A stretch of 64,000 bases of DNA from Aquimarina aggregata (GTDB taxonomy: Bacteria; Bacteroidota; Bacteroidia; Flavobacteriales; Flavobacteriaceae), in the NCBI RefSeq assembly GCF_001632745.1, contig NZ_LQRT01000013.1, positions 124,001-188,000 of the forward strand, in the 5' to 3' direction. Below, piece after piece: positions 55,182-64,000 of this stretch. The position numbers were made by a program, and so were the translations under genes. Each line of letters opens with the position of its first letter. Position 1 is the first letter of the stretch. The notes beneath the pieces are model-generated. The model worked only from the letters and a program-made list of their open reading frames with translations. It was not told where the DNA came from and did not search any database.

Positions 55182-56337
55182 TGCCCAAATTGAAATACAA
55201 TTAATTGCCAGTATGGTTGCCATAGCATGTGCTATACCTGGTACATTTCTAGTATTAAGAAAAATGGCTTTGATTACTGATGCTATTAGTCATTCGATTT
55301 TACCAGGTATCGTAATTGGCTTTTTTATTACCCATGATTTATCGTCCCCTTTACTCATTATTCTTGCTGCTGCTAGCGGAGTGTTGACTGTTGTTTTAGT
55401 AGAGTTTATTCAAAAAACAGGATTAGTTAAAGAAGATACAGCCATAGGACTTGTTTTTCCTGCACTCTTTAGTATCGGTATCATTTTAATCTCCAAAAAT
55501 GCAAATGACGTTCATCTTGATGTAGATGCTGTACTGTTAGGCGAACTTGCTTTTGCTCCTTTTGATAGACTAACTATCGGTGGAGTAGATATTGGACCAA
55601 AATCTTTATGGATTATTGGTACGATACTACTTATTACTATCACATTACTTTTTGCCTTTTTTAAAGAATTAAAAGTAAGCACATTTGATGCTGGGCTTGC
55701 TTCTGCATTAGGTCTTTCTCCTGTAGTTATGCATTATGGTTTAATGACTATTTCTTCAATCACTACCGTTGGAGCGTTTGACGCTGTAGGAGCTATCCTT
55801 GTTATTGCTTTAATGATTGCGCCCGCTGCAACAGCGTATTTATTAACCAATGATCTCAAAAAAATGCTTTTGCTGTCTGTTATATTTGGTGTAAGCAGTG
55901 CTATTATAGGATACTGGAGTGCTCATGCTCTTGACACCTCTATCTCAGGATCTATGACCACTATTTTAGGACTTATATTTCTTTTTGTTTATTTATTTGC
56001 TCCTAACAAAGGTTTATTCTCTGTTCTATATCGTCAAAAACAACAACGTATTGAAGTTTCATTACTTACATTTTTATTACATCTAGGTAATCACAATGAT
56101 GATGAGTCTGAAAGACACGTAAAACATCTTAATGAACATATTAATTGGCAAAAGGTGAAAGCTAAATCTGTTTTGGATCTTGCTCTTAAAAACAACATGA
56201 TTACTATCGAAAAAGATATCATTTTTTTAACCGAAAAAGGAAAGAACTTTACCAAAGAAGCGATCGATTACATCTTAACCAATAAAAACTCTGAAATTGA
56301 ACATATGAAAGATCGGTTTTTCTTATTCAGAGGTTAA
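55174..56337 (+). CDS. Metal ABC transporter permease with C-terminal winged-helix tail (TroD-like)
   Basis: This 387-residue permease has about eight membrane segments and the motif DAISHSILPGIVIG. It is followed by a cytoplasmic tail of about 100 residues (VKAKSVLDLALKNNMITIEKDIIFLTEKGKNFTKEAI) resembling a winged helix with its LTEKG wing. Having such a tail on both permeases is unusual and hints at cross-talk with metal-dependent regulation. It is the last gene of the operon. Confidence 0.88.
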   Translation: MSNAQIEIQLIASMVAIACAIPGTFLVLRKMALITDAISHSILPGIVIGFFITHDLSSPLLIILAAASGVLTVVLVEFIQKTGLVKEDTAIGLVFPALFSIGIILISKNANDVHLDVDAVLLGELAFAPFDRLTIGGVDIGPKSLWIIGTILLITITLLFAFFKELKVSTFDAGLASALGLSPVVMHYGLMTISSITTVGAFDAVGAILVIALMIAPAATAYLLTNDLKKMLLLSVIFGVSSAIIGYWSAHALDTSISGSMTTILGLIFLFVYLFAPNKGLFSVLYRQKQQRIEVSLLTFLLHLGNHNDDESERHVKHLNEHINWQKVKAKSVLDLALKNNMITIEKDIIFLTEKGKNFTKEAIDYILTNKNSEIEHMKDRFFLFRG

Positions 56338-56532
56338 TTTAGGTTTTACATTTTCCCATTCGATACCACATATCATAACCCTATGATATTATTTAGTATT
56401 ATTTAAATAATCAAACATTTGGTAATACAAAAGCACCTCTTGTCCTATAAAAAAGTTAAAATCCTACTTACACTTCAAAACAATTAACTCAAAACATTTA
56501 CTTTCGAACATTCACAATCAATCAACAAATCA

Positions 56533-57792
56533 ATGATTAAACATAAAATAGTATTTAGGTTTGTAGTTTTATTCTTCATATTATTAATCATTCCGTTTCC
56601 CCTTAATATTATCCCAGGTTTTGATTTTATAGACATTTTTTTTAATGACATTTATCACTTTATTATCCCTTGGATAGGAAAAAACATTCTTCAATTAAAA
56701 GAAGATATCACAGTTTTTACTAATGGTAGCGGAGATACTACATATGACTATGTACTGGTTCTATTTTTTATTTTAGTTGCTATTATAGGAGCTGTTTTTT
56801 GGACTTTCTTTTTCAGAAGCAAAGAAGACTTAATCAAAATTAATTATTGGTTTAGAGTAGGATTACGTTATTACCTTGGATATAATATGATGTCCTATGG
56901 TTGGGCAAAAGCAATTCCTTTACAGTTTTCAGAGCCTTCATTTTATAGATTATTAGAGCCGATTGGAGATATGTCACCAATGGGACTTGCATGGACTTTT
57001 ATGGGGTTTTCTGCTGGATACACCATATTTTCTGGAATAGCAGAACTCATAGGAGGCATACTCTTATTATATAAACGCACACAATATCTTGGAGGTTTGA
57101 TTTTAATGATAGTAATGGGCAACGTTATGGCCTTAAACTATTTTTATGATATTCCTATAAAACTATTTTCTACCGAACTATGGTTAATGGCATTAATCAT
57201 TTCAACTCCAAAAATAAAGCAATTGTACAGATTATTAATCCTTAATGTACCTACACATGCTACTACATCTTATCGACCGCCTTTTCATAAATCAATCCAC
57301 AAAAAGATATTATTAATTTCTAAAGGTATGATTGTGCTATTTATATTTTTTTATCCTCTAAAGGAAAACATGGATTATTTAAAAGAATATGGACGCTATT
57401 CTTATAAAAAAACGCCTTTGTACGGTTTATATGAAATCACCAATTTTAAAGTAAATCAAAAAGAAATCCCTCCACTTACAACAGATACTATTCGTTGGAA
57501 ATATATTGCAATAGAGTATAAAAAGTCTATGCAATTCTATAACATGGATATGAAAAGATTTCGTTATAAATCTGAAGTAGACACGATTAATCAAAAAATA
57601 ATTTGGACTGACACTAAAGACTCTACTAAAGTATACAACTTCATATACACCCGGACAGATTCTACTATGCGCTTTCAAGGAATACATAAAAATGATACTA
57701 TTGATTGTCAAACAAAGCGTCTTGACAAGAAAGATTTCAGACTCATGAACAGAGGTTTTAACTGGATTCAGGAATATCCTTTTAATAGGTAG
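56533..57792 (+). CDS. DoxX-like multi-pass membrane protein
   Basis: This 419-residue protein has hydrophobic segments near residues 8-30, 75-92, 150-180 and 185-215, and a C-terminal soluble domain of about 120 residues. The central region (GYNMMSYGWAKAIPLQF, FSGIAELIGGILLLYKRTQYLGGLILM) matches the DoxX/DoxD superfamily. The C-terminal part (RWKYIAIEYKKSMQFYNMDMKRFRYKSEVD) is unrecognised. Its role is unknown, perhaps in respiratory or redox membrane processes. Confidence 0.7.
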   Translation: MIKHKIVFRFVVLFFILLIIPFPLNIIPGFDFIDIFFNDIYHFIIPWIGKNILQLKEDITVFTNGSGDTTYDYVLVLFFILVAIIGAVFWTFFFRSKEDLIKINYWFRVGLRYYLGYNMMSYGWAKAIPLQFSEPSFYRLLEPIGDMSPMGLAWTFMGFSAGYTIFSGIAELIGGILLLYKRTQYLGGLILMIVMGNVMALNYFYDIPIKLFSTELWLMALIISTPKIKQLYRLLILNVPTHATTSYRPPFHKSIHKKILLISKGMIVLFIFFYPLKENMDYLKEYGRYSYKKTPLYGLYEITNFKVNQKEIPPLTTDTIRWKYIAIEYKKSMQFYNMDMKRFRYKSEVDTINQKIIWTDTKDSTKVYNFIYTRTDSTMRFQGIHKNDTIDCQTKRLDKKDFRLMNRGFNWIQEYPFNR

Positions 57793-57940
57793 ACAAAATT
57801 TTAATCATTCAAAAACTTAATATTAGTATTACTTTTTTTAATCTTTTCTAAAATTTAAAGAGAAGATGAGTTATAATTGATTTAATTATCTATGTTTTAG
57901 TATTTTTAGACAATCACACACATCTCAAAACTTATTTTTA

Positions 57941-60118
57941 ATGAAAAAAATACTTCTTACTCTATTTGTAGCCATAATTGCATGTAAAAAACAAGACACA
58001 AATACAGAAGTGACCCGCTGGGAGAAACATGCTTCTAATATAGAAATCATTAGGGATGATTTTGGAGTTCCTCATATTTATGGAAAGACAGATGCAGATG
58101 CCGTTTTTGGTTTATTATATGCGCAATGTGAAGATGATTTTAACAGGGTAGAACAAAACTATATTTGGGCTATAGGAAGACTAGCAGAAGTAGAGGGAGA
58201 AGAAGCTATATATAGTGATTTACGTGCTCGTTTATTTATGACTAAAGAAGAAGCTATTGCCAATTATGAAAAGGCTCCTGTTTGGTTAAAAAAACTATGT
58301 GATGCCTTTGCCGATGGTATTAATTATTATCTCTATACACACCCTGAAGTTACGCCTAAATTAATCACTCATTTTGAGCCATGGATGCCTATGTATTTTA
58401 GTGAAGGGTCTATAGGTGGTGATATAGAAAGGGTGTCTACTAAAAGAATTAAAGCTTTTTACGAAAATAAAGAAGCCCTAAAACTCACAGCTTATGGCGA
58501 TGCCTTAACACACAAAGATCCTCATTCAGAACCCAGTGGTTCCAATGGTTTTGCTATTTCGGGAAAACGTACTCAATCAGGTAATGCCATGCTTTTAATC
58601 AATCCACATACTTCCTTTTTCTTTAGAGGTGAAGTTCATGTTGTTAGTGAAGAAGGGTTAAATGCTTACGGTGCTATTACTTGGGGACAGTTTTTTGTTT
58701 ACCAAGGGTTTAATGAAAAAACAGGTTGGATGCATACTTCGACCTATACTGATGTGATCGATGAGTATATAGAGACTATATCCAGCCAAGATGGACAATT
58801 AAAATACGCTTATGGCGATGAATCTAGGGATGTAGCCACCTCAGAAGTGACTTTGAAATATAAAGATCGTGATCAAATTAGAGAAAGAGAATTTCCTATA
58901 TACAAAACACATCATGGTCCTATCACCCATATGATAGATGATAAATGGGTTTCGACCGCACTAATGTGGAGCCCAGTTAAAGCTCTGGAACAATCATACA
59001 CTCGCACAAAATTAAACGGTCATAAAGCGTTTAAGCAAATGATGAATATTAGAACTAATTCTTCTAATAACACAGTATATGCTGATGCGGATGGAAATAT
59101 TGCTTATTATCATGGTAATTTTATACCTAAAAGAGATACCCTATTTAATTTTAGAAAACCTGTTGATGGAAGTAATCCTGCAACCGATTGGAAAGGATTA
59201 CATACCGTTGATGAAAGTATTGTGGTCGTAAATCCTGAAAGTGGTTGGATACAAAATTGTAATTCGACTCCTTTCACTTCTGCAGCCGAGTATAGCCCTA
59301 AAAAAGAGGATTATCCTAAATACATGTCAATCGACAGAGAAAATTTTAGAGGTATACATGCGATTCGTCTCTTAAAAAAAGTAGATAGCCTAACGCTAGA
59401 CAAGCTGATTGAGATTGGTTATGACCCATACTTACCTGCTTTTGAAACTTTGATCCCAGGATTAATAGAAGCTTATGACCAATCTCCTGTTAAAAATACA
59501 GACCTAAAAGAACCTATAGATATTTTAAGAAAATGGGATTTTGCAGTGTCTTCAGAATCCGTGGCAATGTCATTGGCGCATTTTTATGGATTAACTTATC
59601 GAAAACTAGGGAAAAAACCAGAGAATTTGAGTGCAATGGAAACTTTCACTTACTTTGGTACCTCTTCACCTGCTCAAGAGCGACTTTCTATTTTTTCTAA
59701 AACTATTTCACAACTTAATACGGATTTTGGTTCATGGAATACTCCTTGGGGAGAAATCAATAGATATCAACGTATTAATGGCGATATACAACAACCTTTT
59801 GATGATTCAAAACCGAGTCTGCCAGTTGGATTAGCTTCTGGTAGATGGGGAGCTTTAGCCTCATATGGTGCCAAATCATACGATGGTACAAAGCGCATTT
59901 ATGGGACTTCGGGCAATAGTTTTGTCGCAGTTGTTGAATTTGGAGACAAAGTGAAAGCCAAAACTATGCTAGCTGGTGGACAAAGTGGTGATCCTGATTC
60001 TCCACATTTTGATGACCAAGCGCAACGTTACATTGATGTCAAATTTAAGGATGTAGCCTATTACAAAGAAGATGTAGTAAAAAGAGCAAAAAAAACATAT
60101 CATCCCGGAGAGAAATAA
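57941..60118 (+). CDS. Penicillin acylase / acyl-homoserine-lactone acylase
   Basis: This 725-residue Ntn-hydrolase precursor has a lipoprotein-like signal (LFVAIIAC). It is cut into alpha and beta chains before the nucleophile, probably Ser201 in SGSNGFAISG, with the chain beginning SNGFAI. Typical later motifs are GWMHTSTYTD and AGGQSGDPDSPHF. The substrate might be N-acyl-homoserine lactones (quorum quenching) or other acyl-amides; this cannot be decided by sequence. It is followed by a long hairpin terminator. Confidence 0.88.
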   Translation: MKKILLTLFVAIIACKKQDTNTEVTRWEKHASNIEIIRDDFGVPHIYGKTDADAVFGLLYAQCEDDFNRVEQNYIWAIGRLAEVEGEEAIYSDLRARLFMTKEEAIANYEKAPVWLKKLCDAFADGINYYLYTHPEVTPKLITHFEPWMPMYFSEGSIGGDIERVSTKRIKAFYENKEALKLTAYGDALTHKDPHSEPSGSNGFAISGKRTQSGNAMLLINPHTSFFFRGEVHVVSEEGLNAYGAITWGQFFVYQGFNEKTGWMHTSTYTDVIDEYIETISSQDGQLKYAYGDESRDVATSEVTLKYKDRDQIREREFPIYKTHHGPITHMIDDKWVSTALMWSPVKALEQSYTRTKLNGHKAFKQMMNIRTNSSNNTVYADADGNIAYYHGNFIPKRDTLFNFRKPVDGSNPATDWKGLHTVDESIVVVNPESGWIQNCNSTPFTSAAEYSPKKEDYPKYMSIDRENFRGIHAIRLLKKVDSLTLDKLIEIGYDPYLPAFETLIPGLIEAYDQSPVKNTDLKEPIDILRKWDFAVSSESVAMSLAHFYGLTYRKLGKKPENLSAMETFTYFGTSSPAQERLSIFSKTISQLNTDFGSWNTPWGEINRYQRINGDIQQPFDDSKPSLPVGLASGRWGALASYGAKSYDGTKRIYGTSGNSFVAVVEFGDKVKAKTMLAGGQSGDPDSPHFDDQAQRYIDVKFKDVAYYKEDVVKRAKKTYHPGEK

Positions 60119-60134
60119 AATTAACTAAAAAAAG

Positions 60135-60206
60135 AGAAGATATTTACAGGAACCACTTAGTAAACACATTAAAACAGTTTCTTAAAGTCTTTTGTAAATA
60201 TCTTCT
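60135..60206. terminator. Long-loop convergent terminator
   Basis: A perfect 14-bp inverted repeat (AGAAGATATTTACA with TGTAAATATCTTCT) has a 44-base loop. Flanking A and T runs suit both the acylase (plus strand) and the AraC gene (minus strand), whose stop codons are on either side. Confidence 0.6.
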
Positions 60207-60229
60207 TTTACTTTATAGCCATTAGACTT

Positions 60230-61135
60230 TTATTTAATCGGAATACAAAAATCAACTATACATTTTTTTTCAGGATGATCATTAAAGTTATTGTGATATA
60301 TCTCAAAAGGATCATGTGCTGATTTTTGATATCCGTTTTCATTCATCCAAATAAAAAGACCACTCCAGGACTTTTCAAACTCTTCTACCGTAATTTCAAA
60401 CCTACTTACTATATGTTTTCCACCAGCTATACTATCCATTCCTATTTCTCCTTCGGCTTTCATTTCTTTATCTAGAAACATACAGATACTCATACGCACT
60501 TTATCAGGATCTGTAATCTTAAAACTATCATGAAATATTCTGGCTATTTTAGTATTCGAATTTTCTAGCATTCCCTTTGATCTGCCCCACCTCAGTACTT
60601 TATCAAATGCTTGTTCTATACCTTCAACACCTATTTGGGTTACATATGCTATATCCGTTTCTAAAAATTCTTTAATTTCAATTTTTGCATTCATTTTAAT
60701 CCAAGTTATTTGATTATTAATGTTGCAAATATATTTTTCAAAGATTTGATTTTCTTGTCCATTCTTGCTTTCAACTTTACATATCTTGCTATATTTTCCT
60801 GGACTCAATTTCCTAAATTCTGAAGGACTTATCCCGTAAACCTTTTTAAATGCTCGTGTAAAAGAAGAGTTACTACTAAAGCCATATTGTAAAGAAAGTT
60901 CTGAGACACGAGCCCCTTTTTGCCTTATTAAAATGCCTGCAGTTTTTTCAATTCGTTTACGAATAATGTATGCATTTAATGGCTCGCCCGTGATTGCTTT
61001 AAAAATTCTATGAAAATGAAATGGCGAATAGCTTGCTTTTTCAGCAATCTTTTCTAAAGACAGTTGATTATCAAGGTTATTATCAATAAACCTTAGAATA
61101 ATATTTATTCTGCCTATATATTCTTCTGAAACCAT
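60230..61135 (-). CDS. AraC-family regulator with GyrI-like effector domain
   Basis: This 301-residue regulator has an N-terminal AraC HTH pair (SLEKIAEKASYSPFHFHRIFKAITG, LSLQYGFSSNSSFTRAFKKVYGISPSEFR; residues 1-110) followed by a GyrI/SOUL-like small-molecule-binding domain (IKEFLETDIAYVTQIG, HDPFEIYHNNFNDHPEKKCIVDFCIPIK). This is the Rob/SoxS-like architecture linked to multidrug or stress response. No adjacent target gene is obvious; the glycosidase gene is on the same strand 78 bases upstream. Confidence 0.9.
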   Translation of the reverse strand: MVSEEYIGRINIILRFIDNNLDNQLSLEKIAEKASYSPFHFHRIFKAITGEPLNAYIIRKRIEKTAGILIRQKGARVSELSLQYGFSSNSSFTRAFKKVYGISPSEFRKLSPGKYSKICKVESKNGQENQIFEKYICNINNQITWIKMNAKIEIKEFLETDIAYVTQIGVEGIEQAFDKVLRWGRSKGMLENSNTKIARIFHDSFKITDPDKVRMSICMFLDKEMKAEGEIGMDSIAGGKHIVSRFEITVEEFEKSWSGLFIWMNENGYQKSAHDPFEIYHNNFNDHPEKKCIVDFCIPIK

Positions 61136-61213
61136 TTAACCCTATTACTTATAATTCAATTTTTAAGGAAAATACTAAAAATTATAATGATGATATAGGT
61201 TTTCTGACATCCT

Positions 61214-62848
61214 TTACTTTTTATCTATTACTTTTGACACTAAAATAGCATCTGCTTCGTATCGCCAAGGGTTTACATAACCTGACCCTTTGGTTGGTAT
61301 TGGTTTAGTCATTTCACCTGTAAGTGTATTAAACCAATAATAAGTTTTTACCTTGTCTTTTTCCGGCTTTAAAAGCCAACCTAGTTTTATTTGGAAATTT
61401 TCCTTAGGCACATAATGTAGTTGTAAACCTTTCTTATTTGCTAGTGCATAACCACTACTGTTTACCCATGGTGCTGGTTTTAAATCTTCATTGATAAATT
61501 GTTTCCAAAAAGTACTTAAATGTTTAAAATAAGAGAATTTTGGCTTGTAAGAGTCTTCGGGCTGTTCAAATGGATTATATACTACAACATTCCAAGAACT
61601 TCCTTGCCAATAGTATGTAGTTCCTGCTCCAGCAAATAAACACATATAATTTCTTCTTAAGCATACTTCTGCATTTGTATAATCACCCGTAAAAACTGTA
61701 TAGTCAGAAGTTTCATATCCGCCATGTTCAATATTAAAGATAGGTTTATTCTTAAACGTTTGATAAACTTCTAGTGTACGATTATAAAGATTATGACTCC
61801 AATCTTGAGAAGAAATATAATCGACCTCATCAGCATGTTTTTTACAGAAACCATAATCATGAACCGTGACTAAACGTTGATAACTATCTTGCTTCCTAAT
61901 GCGTTCTATACGTTCGGATATATACGCTTCATCGGCTCGACCGTAATACAAGGCCTCTTTAGAAACATCCCAAAGTACATTTGGAAACGCTTGATAACGT
62001 TTAATAACATAGTCATAATACATATTATCAGCATCGGATCGCATATCTGGCCAAGCAACCAACTTGTTCCACACATAAATCATAATATGAGCAAATAATT
62101 GTCGATCATGCATTGCAAGTATCGTACGATCATATTTTTTAAAAAAATCGATATTCAAACCACTAAAATCCGGAGATTCATTTGTTCCTAAAAAAGGAAA
62201 AATTGCTTCGGGACCTCCAAATTCATGATCTTTGTGCGCCTTTAACTTTTCATCTTTCTTCCAGCTTACATCATAAGAAAACACATTCATCACGATCTGA
62301 TTATATCCATTATCTTTTATCAGATCTAGTAAATGATTTGTTTTAGGTATTTCATTTGGATTAGCATAATCCAGTGCATATAACCAATCACATTCAAATG
62401 CTATTGGTGTATATTTCTCTCCTGATTCATAATAAAAACTGCGAGTATCTTCTTTAGATAATTGTAAACCTCCCTTATGATCTTGATTAGCAGAAACAGT
62501 TATTACTCCTTGTTTTTTGTTTAAAGTAGCGTGATCACTTTTTGTAACGAATTGCCATTCTCCAGATATAGCACTAGAAAACCGAATCAACCACTTGCTT
62601 TTAGATGCATCATCTCCGTTATAAATTAGAGGCAGCGTTAATTCTGTACCGGTACTATGTTTAAATACTACTGTACTAGAATCTTTAAAGGGATTAGTTA
62701 CTTTTTTGGATTCTAATTTGATATCTAAAACCTCCCATTGTTTACTGCTGTATTTTTTATTTGATTTAAAAGATTGCTCTTGATATTGTGCTATTGTATA
62801 CTGCGAAATACATATCAGCAAAAGGACTTGTATGACAAACTGTTTCAT
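61214..62848 (-). CDS. DUF5060/DUF4038 glycoside hydrolase
   Basis: This 544-residue secreted enzyme has a signal peptide (LLLICISQYTIAQ). An N-terminal DUF5060 beta-sandwich (about residues 28-125) precedes a DUF4038 (beta/alpha)8 barrel with IMIYVWNKLVAWPDM, NVLWDVSKEA and KPIFNIEHGGYETSD, the last containing a likely catalytic Glu. A C-terminal beta domain follows. Related enzymes act as apiosidases or rhamnogalacturonan/xylan glycosidases. The exact specificity is not set by sequence. It is transcribed alone. Confidence 0.82.
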   Translation of the reverse strand: MKQFVIQVLLLICISQYTIAQYQEQSFKSNKKYSSKQWEVLDIKLESKKVTNPFKDSSTVVFKHSTGTELTLPLIYNGDDASKSKWLIRFSSAISGEWQFVTKSDHATLNKKQGVITVSANQDHKGGLQLSKEDTRSFYYESGEKYTPIAFECDWLYALDYANPNEIPKTNHLLDLIKDNGYNQIVMNVFSYDVSWKKDEKLKAHKDHEFGGPEAIFPFLGTNESPDFSGLNIDFFKKYDRTILAMHDRQLFAHIMIYVWNKLVAWPDMRSDADNMYYDYVIKRYQAFPNVLWDVSKEALYYGRADEAYISERIERIRKQDSYQRLVTVHDYGFCKKHADEVDYISSQDWSHNLYNRTLEVYQTFKNKPIFNIEHGGYETSDYTVFTGDYTNAEVCLRRNYMCLFAGAGTTYYWQGSSWNVVVYNPFEQPEDSYKPKFSYFKHLSTFWKQFINEDLKPAPWVNSSGYALANKKGLQLHYVPKENFQIKLGWLLKPEKDKVKTYYWFNTLTGEMTKPIPTKGSGYVNPWRYEADAILVSKVIDKK

Positions 62849-63002
62849 TCCTGAGTTTTTTGTTTTTGGTTGTTATATAAAAATAAAAACTTAGGACTAA
62901 AAACTAGAGAACATACCTTTTAAATGATGCAACAAATTGCTCAATTATGACATAACCTGACTAACGTGAATTACAAAAGATCCTAGGACTATCTTGGTTC
63001 TT

Positions 63003-63224
63003 TTACTTTTGCTTTTTTATTTTATGATTTGCCCCTATTATAAAGTATAAAATAGCACCTATTAGGTTGGACAGAAGTACTACCAGTATCCAAATCAGTT
63101 TATTATTTCCTGTAAATTCGTTTCTTAAAATATCAATCAAAGCCATTATTGATATTAAAAGAAGCGAAAGAAATAATAGAATAAGTAAAATTTGCCAAAT
63201 GCCTAACATCCCTAAAATAATCAT
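63003..63224 (-). CDS. PLDc_N-type two-pass membrane protein (73 aa)
   Basis: This 73-residue protein has two hydrophobic segments (about 8-30 and 43-63). NKLIWILVVLLSNLIGAILYFIIG matches the phospholipase D/transphosphatidylase N-terminal (cardiolipin synthase N-terminal) domain. It has no catalytic HKD motif, so it is a stand-alone membrane piece. A basic tail (HKIKKQK) faces the cytoplasm. Confidence 0.75.
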   Translation of the reverse strand: MIILGMLGIWQILLILLFLSLLLISIMALIDILRNEFTGNNKLIWILVVLLSNLIGAILYFIIGANHKIKKQK

Positions 63225-63372
63225 GTCTTCAATTTACTATTTAAAGTTATTAATAATTATGTGTTTGTGTCTTACAAAAACAAAATGTTACCTTAATCTT
63301 TCATTGCTTGTAACGTTTCTATAGACAATATCATTATATAAATTCTTTATTGAGATAAGACATGCTATAAAT

Positions 63373-63406
63373 AAAAAACCATGAATATAGTTTTTCATGG
63401 TTTTTT
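63373..63406. terminator. Bidirectional terminator after the E2 gene
   Basis: AAAAAACCATGA pairs with TCATGGTTTTTT around a 10-base loop, 49 bases beyond the E2 stop on the minus strand. The A and T runs serve both directions. Confidence 0.8.
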
Positions 63407-63454
63407 ATCAATCTGATGTATTGAAGCAGCATTACTACTTACATAATCTATTTT

Positions 63455-64000
63455 CTAAAACTCTCTATTTACATCAAAAGCTTCTAAATAGTCTTTAACT
63501 CGTTGTACAAACTGACCGCCTAATGCTCCATTGACTACTCTATGATCATATGAATGTGATAAGAACATTTTATATCTAATCCCTATAAAATCACCATCAG
63601 GAGTTTCTATGACAGCAGGTACCTTTCTAATAGCTCCAAGTGCTAAAATAGCTACTTGTGGTTGGTTAATAATCGGTGTACCCATAATACTACCAAACGT
63701 TCCAACATTGGTTACGGTATACGTTCCCCCTTGAATATCATCTGGTTTTAACGCATTATTTCTGGCTCTATTTGCAAGATCATTTACTGCCTTGGTCATT
63801 CCTACCAAATTTAATTGATCTGCATTCTTTATAACAGGAACAATCAAATTACCATCGGATAAAGCAGCTGCCATACCAAGATTTATATTTTTCTTTTTAA
63901 TTATTGTGTCTCCAGAAACAGAGATATTAATCATTGGAAAATCTCTAATTGCTTTTGCGACAGCTTCCATAAAAATCGGAGTAAACGTTAAGTTCTCTCC
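63455..64000 (-). CDS. 2-oxoacid dehydrogenase E2 acyltransferase, C-terminal part
   Basis: This is the C-terminal portion of a dihydrolipoamide acyltransferase. The frame stays open to the window edge, so the lipoyl and E3-binding domains lie outside. The catalytic domain ends with the signature SHSYDHRVVNGALGG, whose His is the acyl-transfer base. GGTYTVTNVGTFGS and PQVAILALGAI are also conserved. The enzyme moves the acyl group to CoA in pyruvate, 2-oxoglutarate or branched-chain dehydrogenases; which one cannot be settled from this part. Confidence 0.92.
   Translation of the reverse strand, partial: GENLTFTPIFMEAVAKAIRDFPMINISVSGDTIIKKKNINLGMAAALSDGNLIVPVIKNADQLNLVGMTKAVNDLANRARNNALKPDDIQGGTYTVTNVGTFGSIMGTPIINQPQVAILALGAIRKVPAVIETPDGDFIGIRYKMFLSHSYDHRVVNGALGGQFVQRVKDYLEAFDVNREF

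Noticed and set aside
1-64000. CRISPR arrays, tRNA or rRNA genes, prophage, toxin-antitoxin or restriction systems
   Set aside because: None was recognised on either strand by reading. The XRE protein at 9758 has no toxin partner.

Overview
The window is AT-rich and densely coded. It looks like chromosome from a marine member of the Flavobacteriaceae (Bacteroidota), perhaps close to Aquimarina; the genus is a guess. Support comes from the ribosomal block rpmB-rpmG-DUF4295-ftsY, two TonB-dependent receptors (one in a sigma/FecR/receptor set), many SusD-independent secreted lipoproteins, A-rich leaders instead of Shine-Dalgarno sites, and at least one TAnnTTTG-type -7 element. I saw no rRNA, tRNA, CRISPR array, insertion sequence or phage gene.

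1-9.5 kb: a redox and stress region. It holds an NQO-type quinone reductase, a ZIP metal transporter, a DinB-fold protein, two near-identical Crp/Fnr regulators, a WCPYC peroxiredoxin-like protein, a DUF6503-like secreted protein, a zinc alcohol dehydrogenase, a DUF4440-like lipoprotein and a DUF2911 protein. Two 108-bp non-coding blocks, about 93% identical by hand count, lie before the ZIP and peroxiredoxin genes. Each carries a perfect TTGAT-N4-ATCAA palindrome plus a second near-site 23 bp away, so the neighbouring Crp/Fnr proteins are the natural candidate regulators. A relic of a third crp copy precedes the first block. The DUF2911 gene has its signal peptide in another frame, joined through a TTTTTTA heptamer.

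9.7-18 kb: small regulators (XRE with membrane tail, AraC), two class-C-like serine hydrolases, a second-type lspA, a beta-propeller lipoprotein, a PH-like lipoprotein and an RDD protein. 18-27 kb: a GH29 fucosidase, a large PLP enzyme, a FAD oxidoreductase with a carbohydrate-binding-like N-terminus and a five-bladed-propeller glycosidase, then a nitrilase-family amidohydrolase and trmL. 27.7-28.3 kb: two tiny lipoproteins in a 286-bp tandem duplication. 28.7-30.2 kb: a PAS histidine kinase and receiver pair.

30-44 kb (mostly minus strand): rimO, then a TonB receptor/FecR/ECF sigma set with a divergent secreted lipoprotein, an amidase and two tandem carboxypeptidase-regulatory-domain proteins, and then ftsY, DUF4295, rpmG and rpmB. 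The usual rpmB-rpmG-DUF4295-ftsY-rimO order appears to be split by about 10.7 kb of accessory genes. 44.3-45.8 kb: three tandem STAS-like paralogues. 45.8-48.8 kb: cinA, Hpt, FAH-family hydrolase and a 3'-5' exonuclease.

48.9-56.3 kb: a metal-acquisition locus. A DtxR/MntR repressor is divergent from an operon of TonB receptor, periplasmic thioredoxin, metal-binding lipoprotein, ATPase and two permeases, both with winged-helix-like C-terminal tails. 56.5-64 kb: a DoxX-like membrane protein, a penicillin/AHL acylase, an AraC-GyrI regulator, a DUF5060/DUF4038 glycosidase, a PLDc_N protein and the C-terminal part of a 2-oxoacid dehydrogenase E2.
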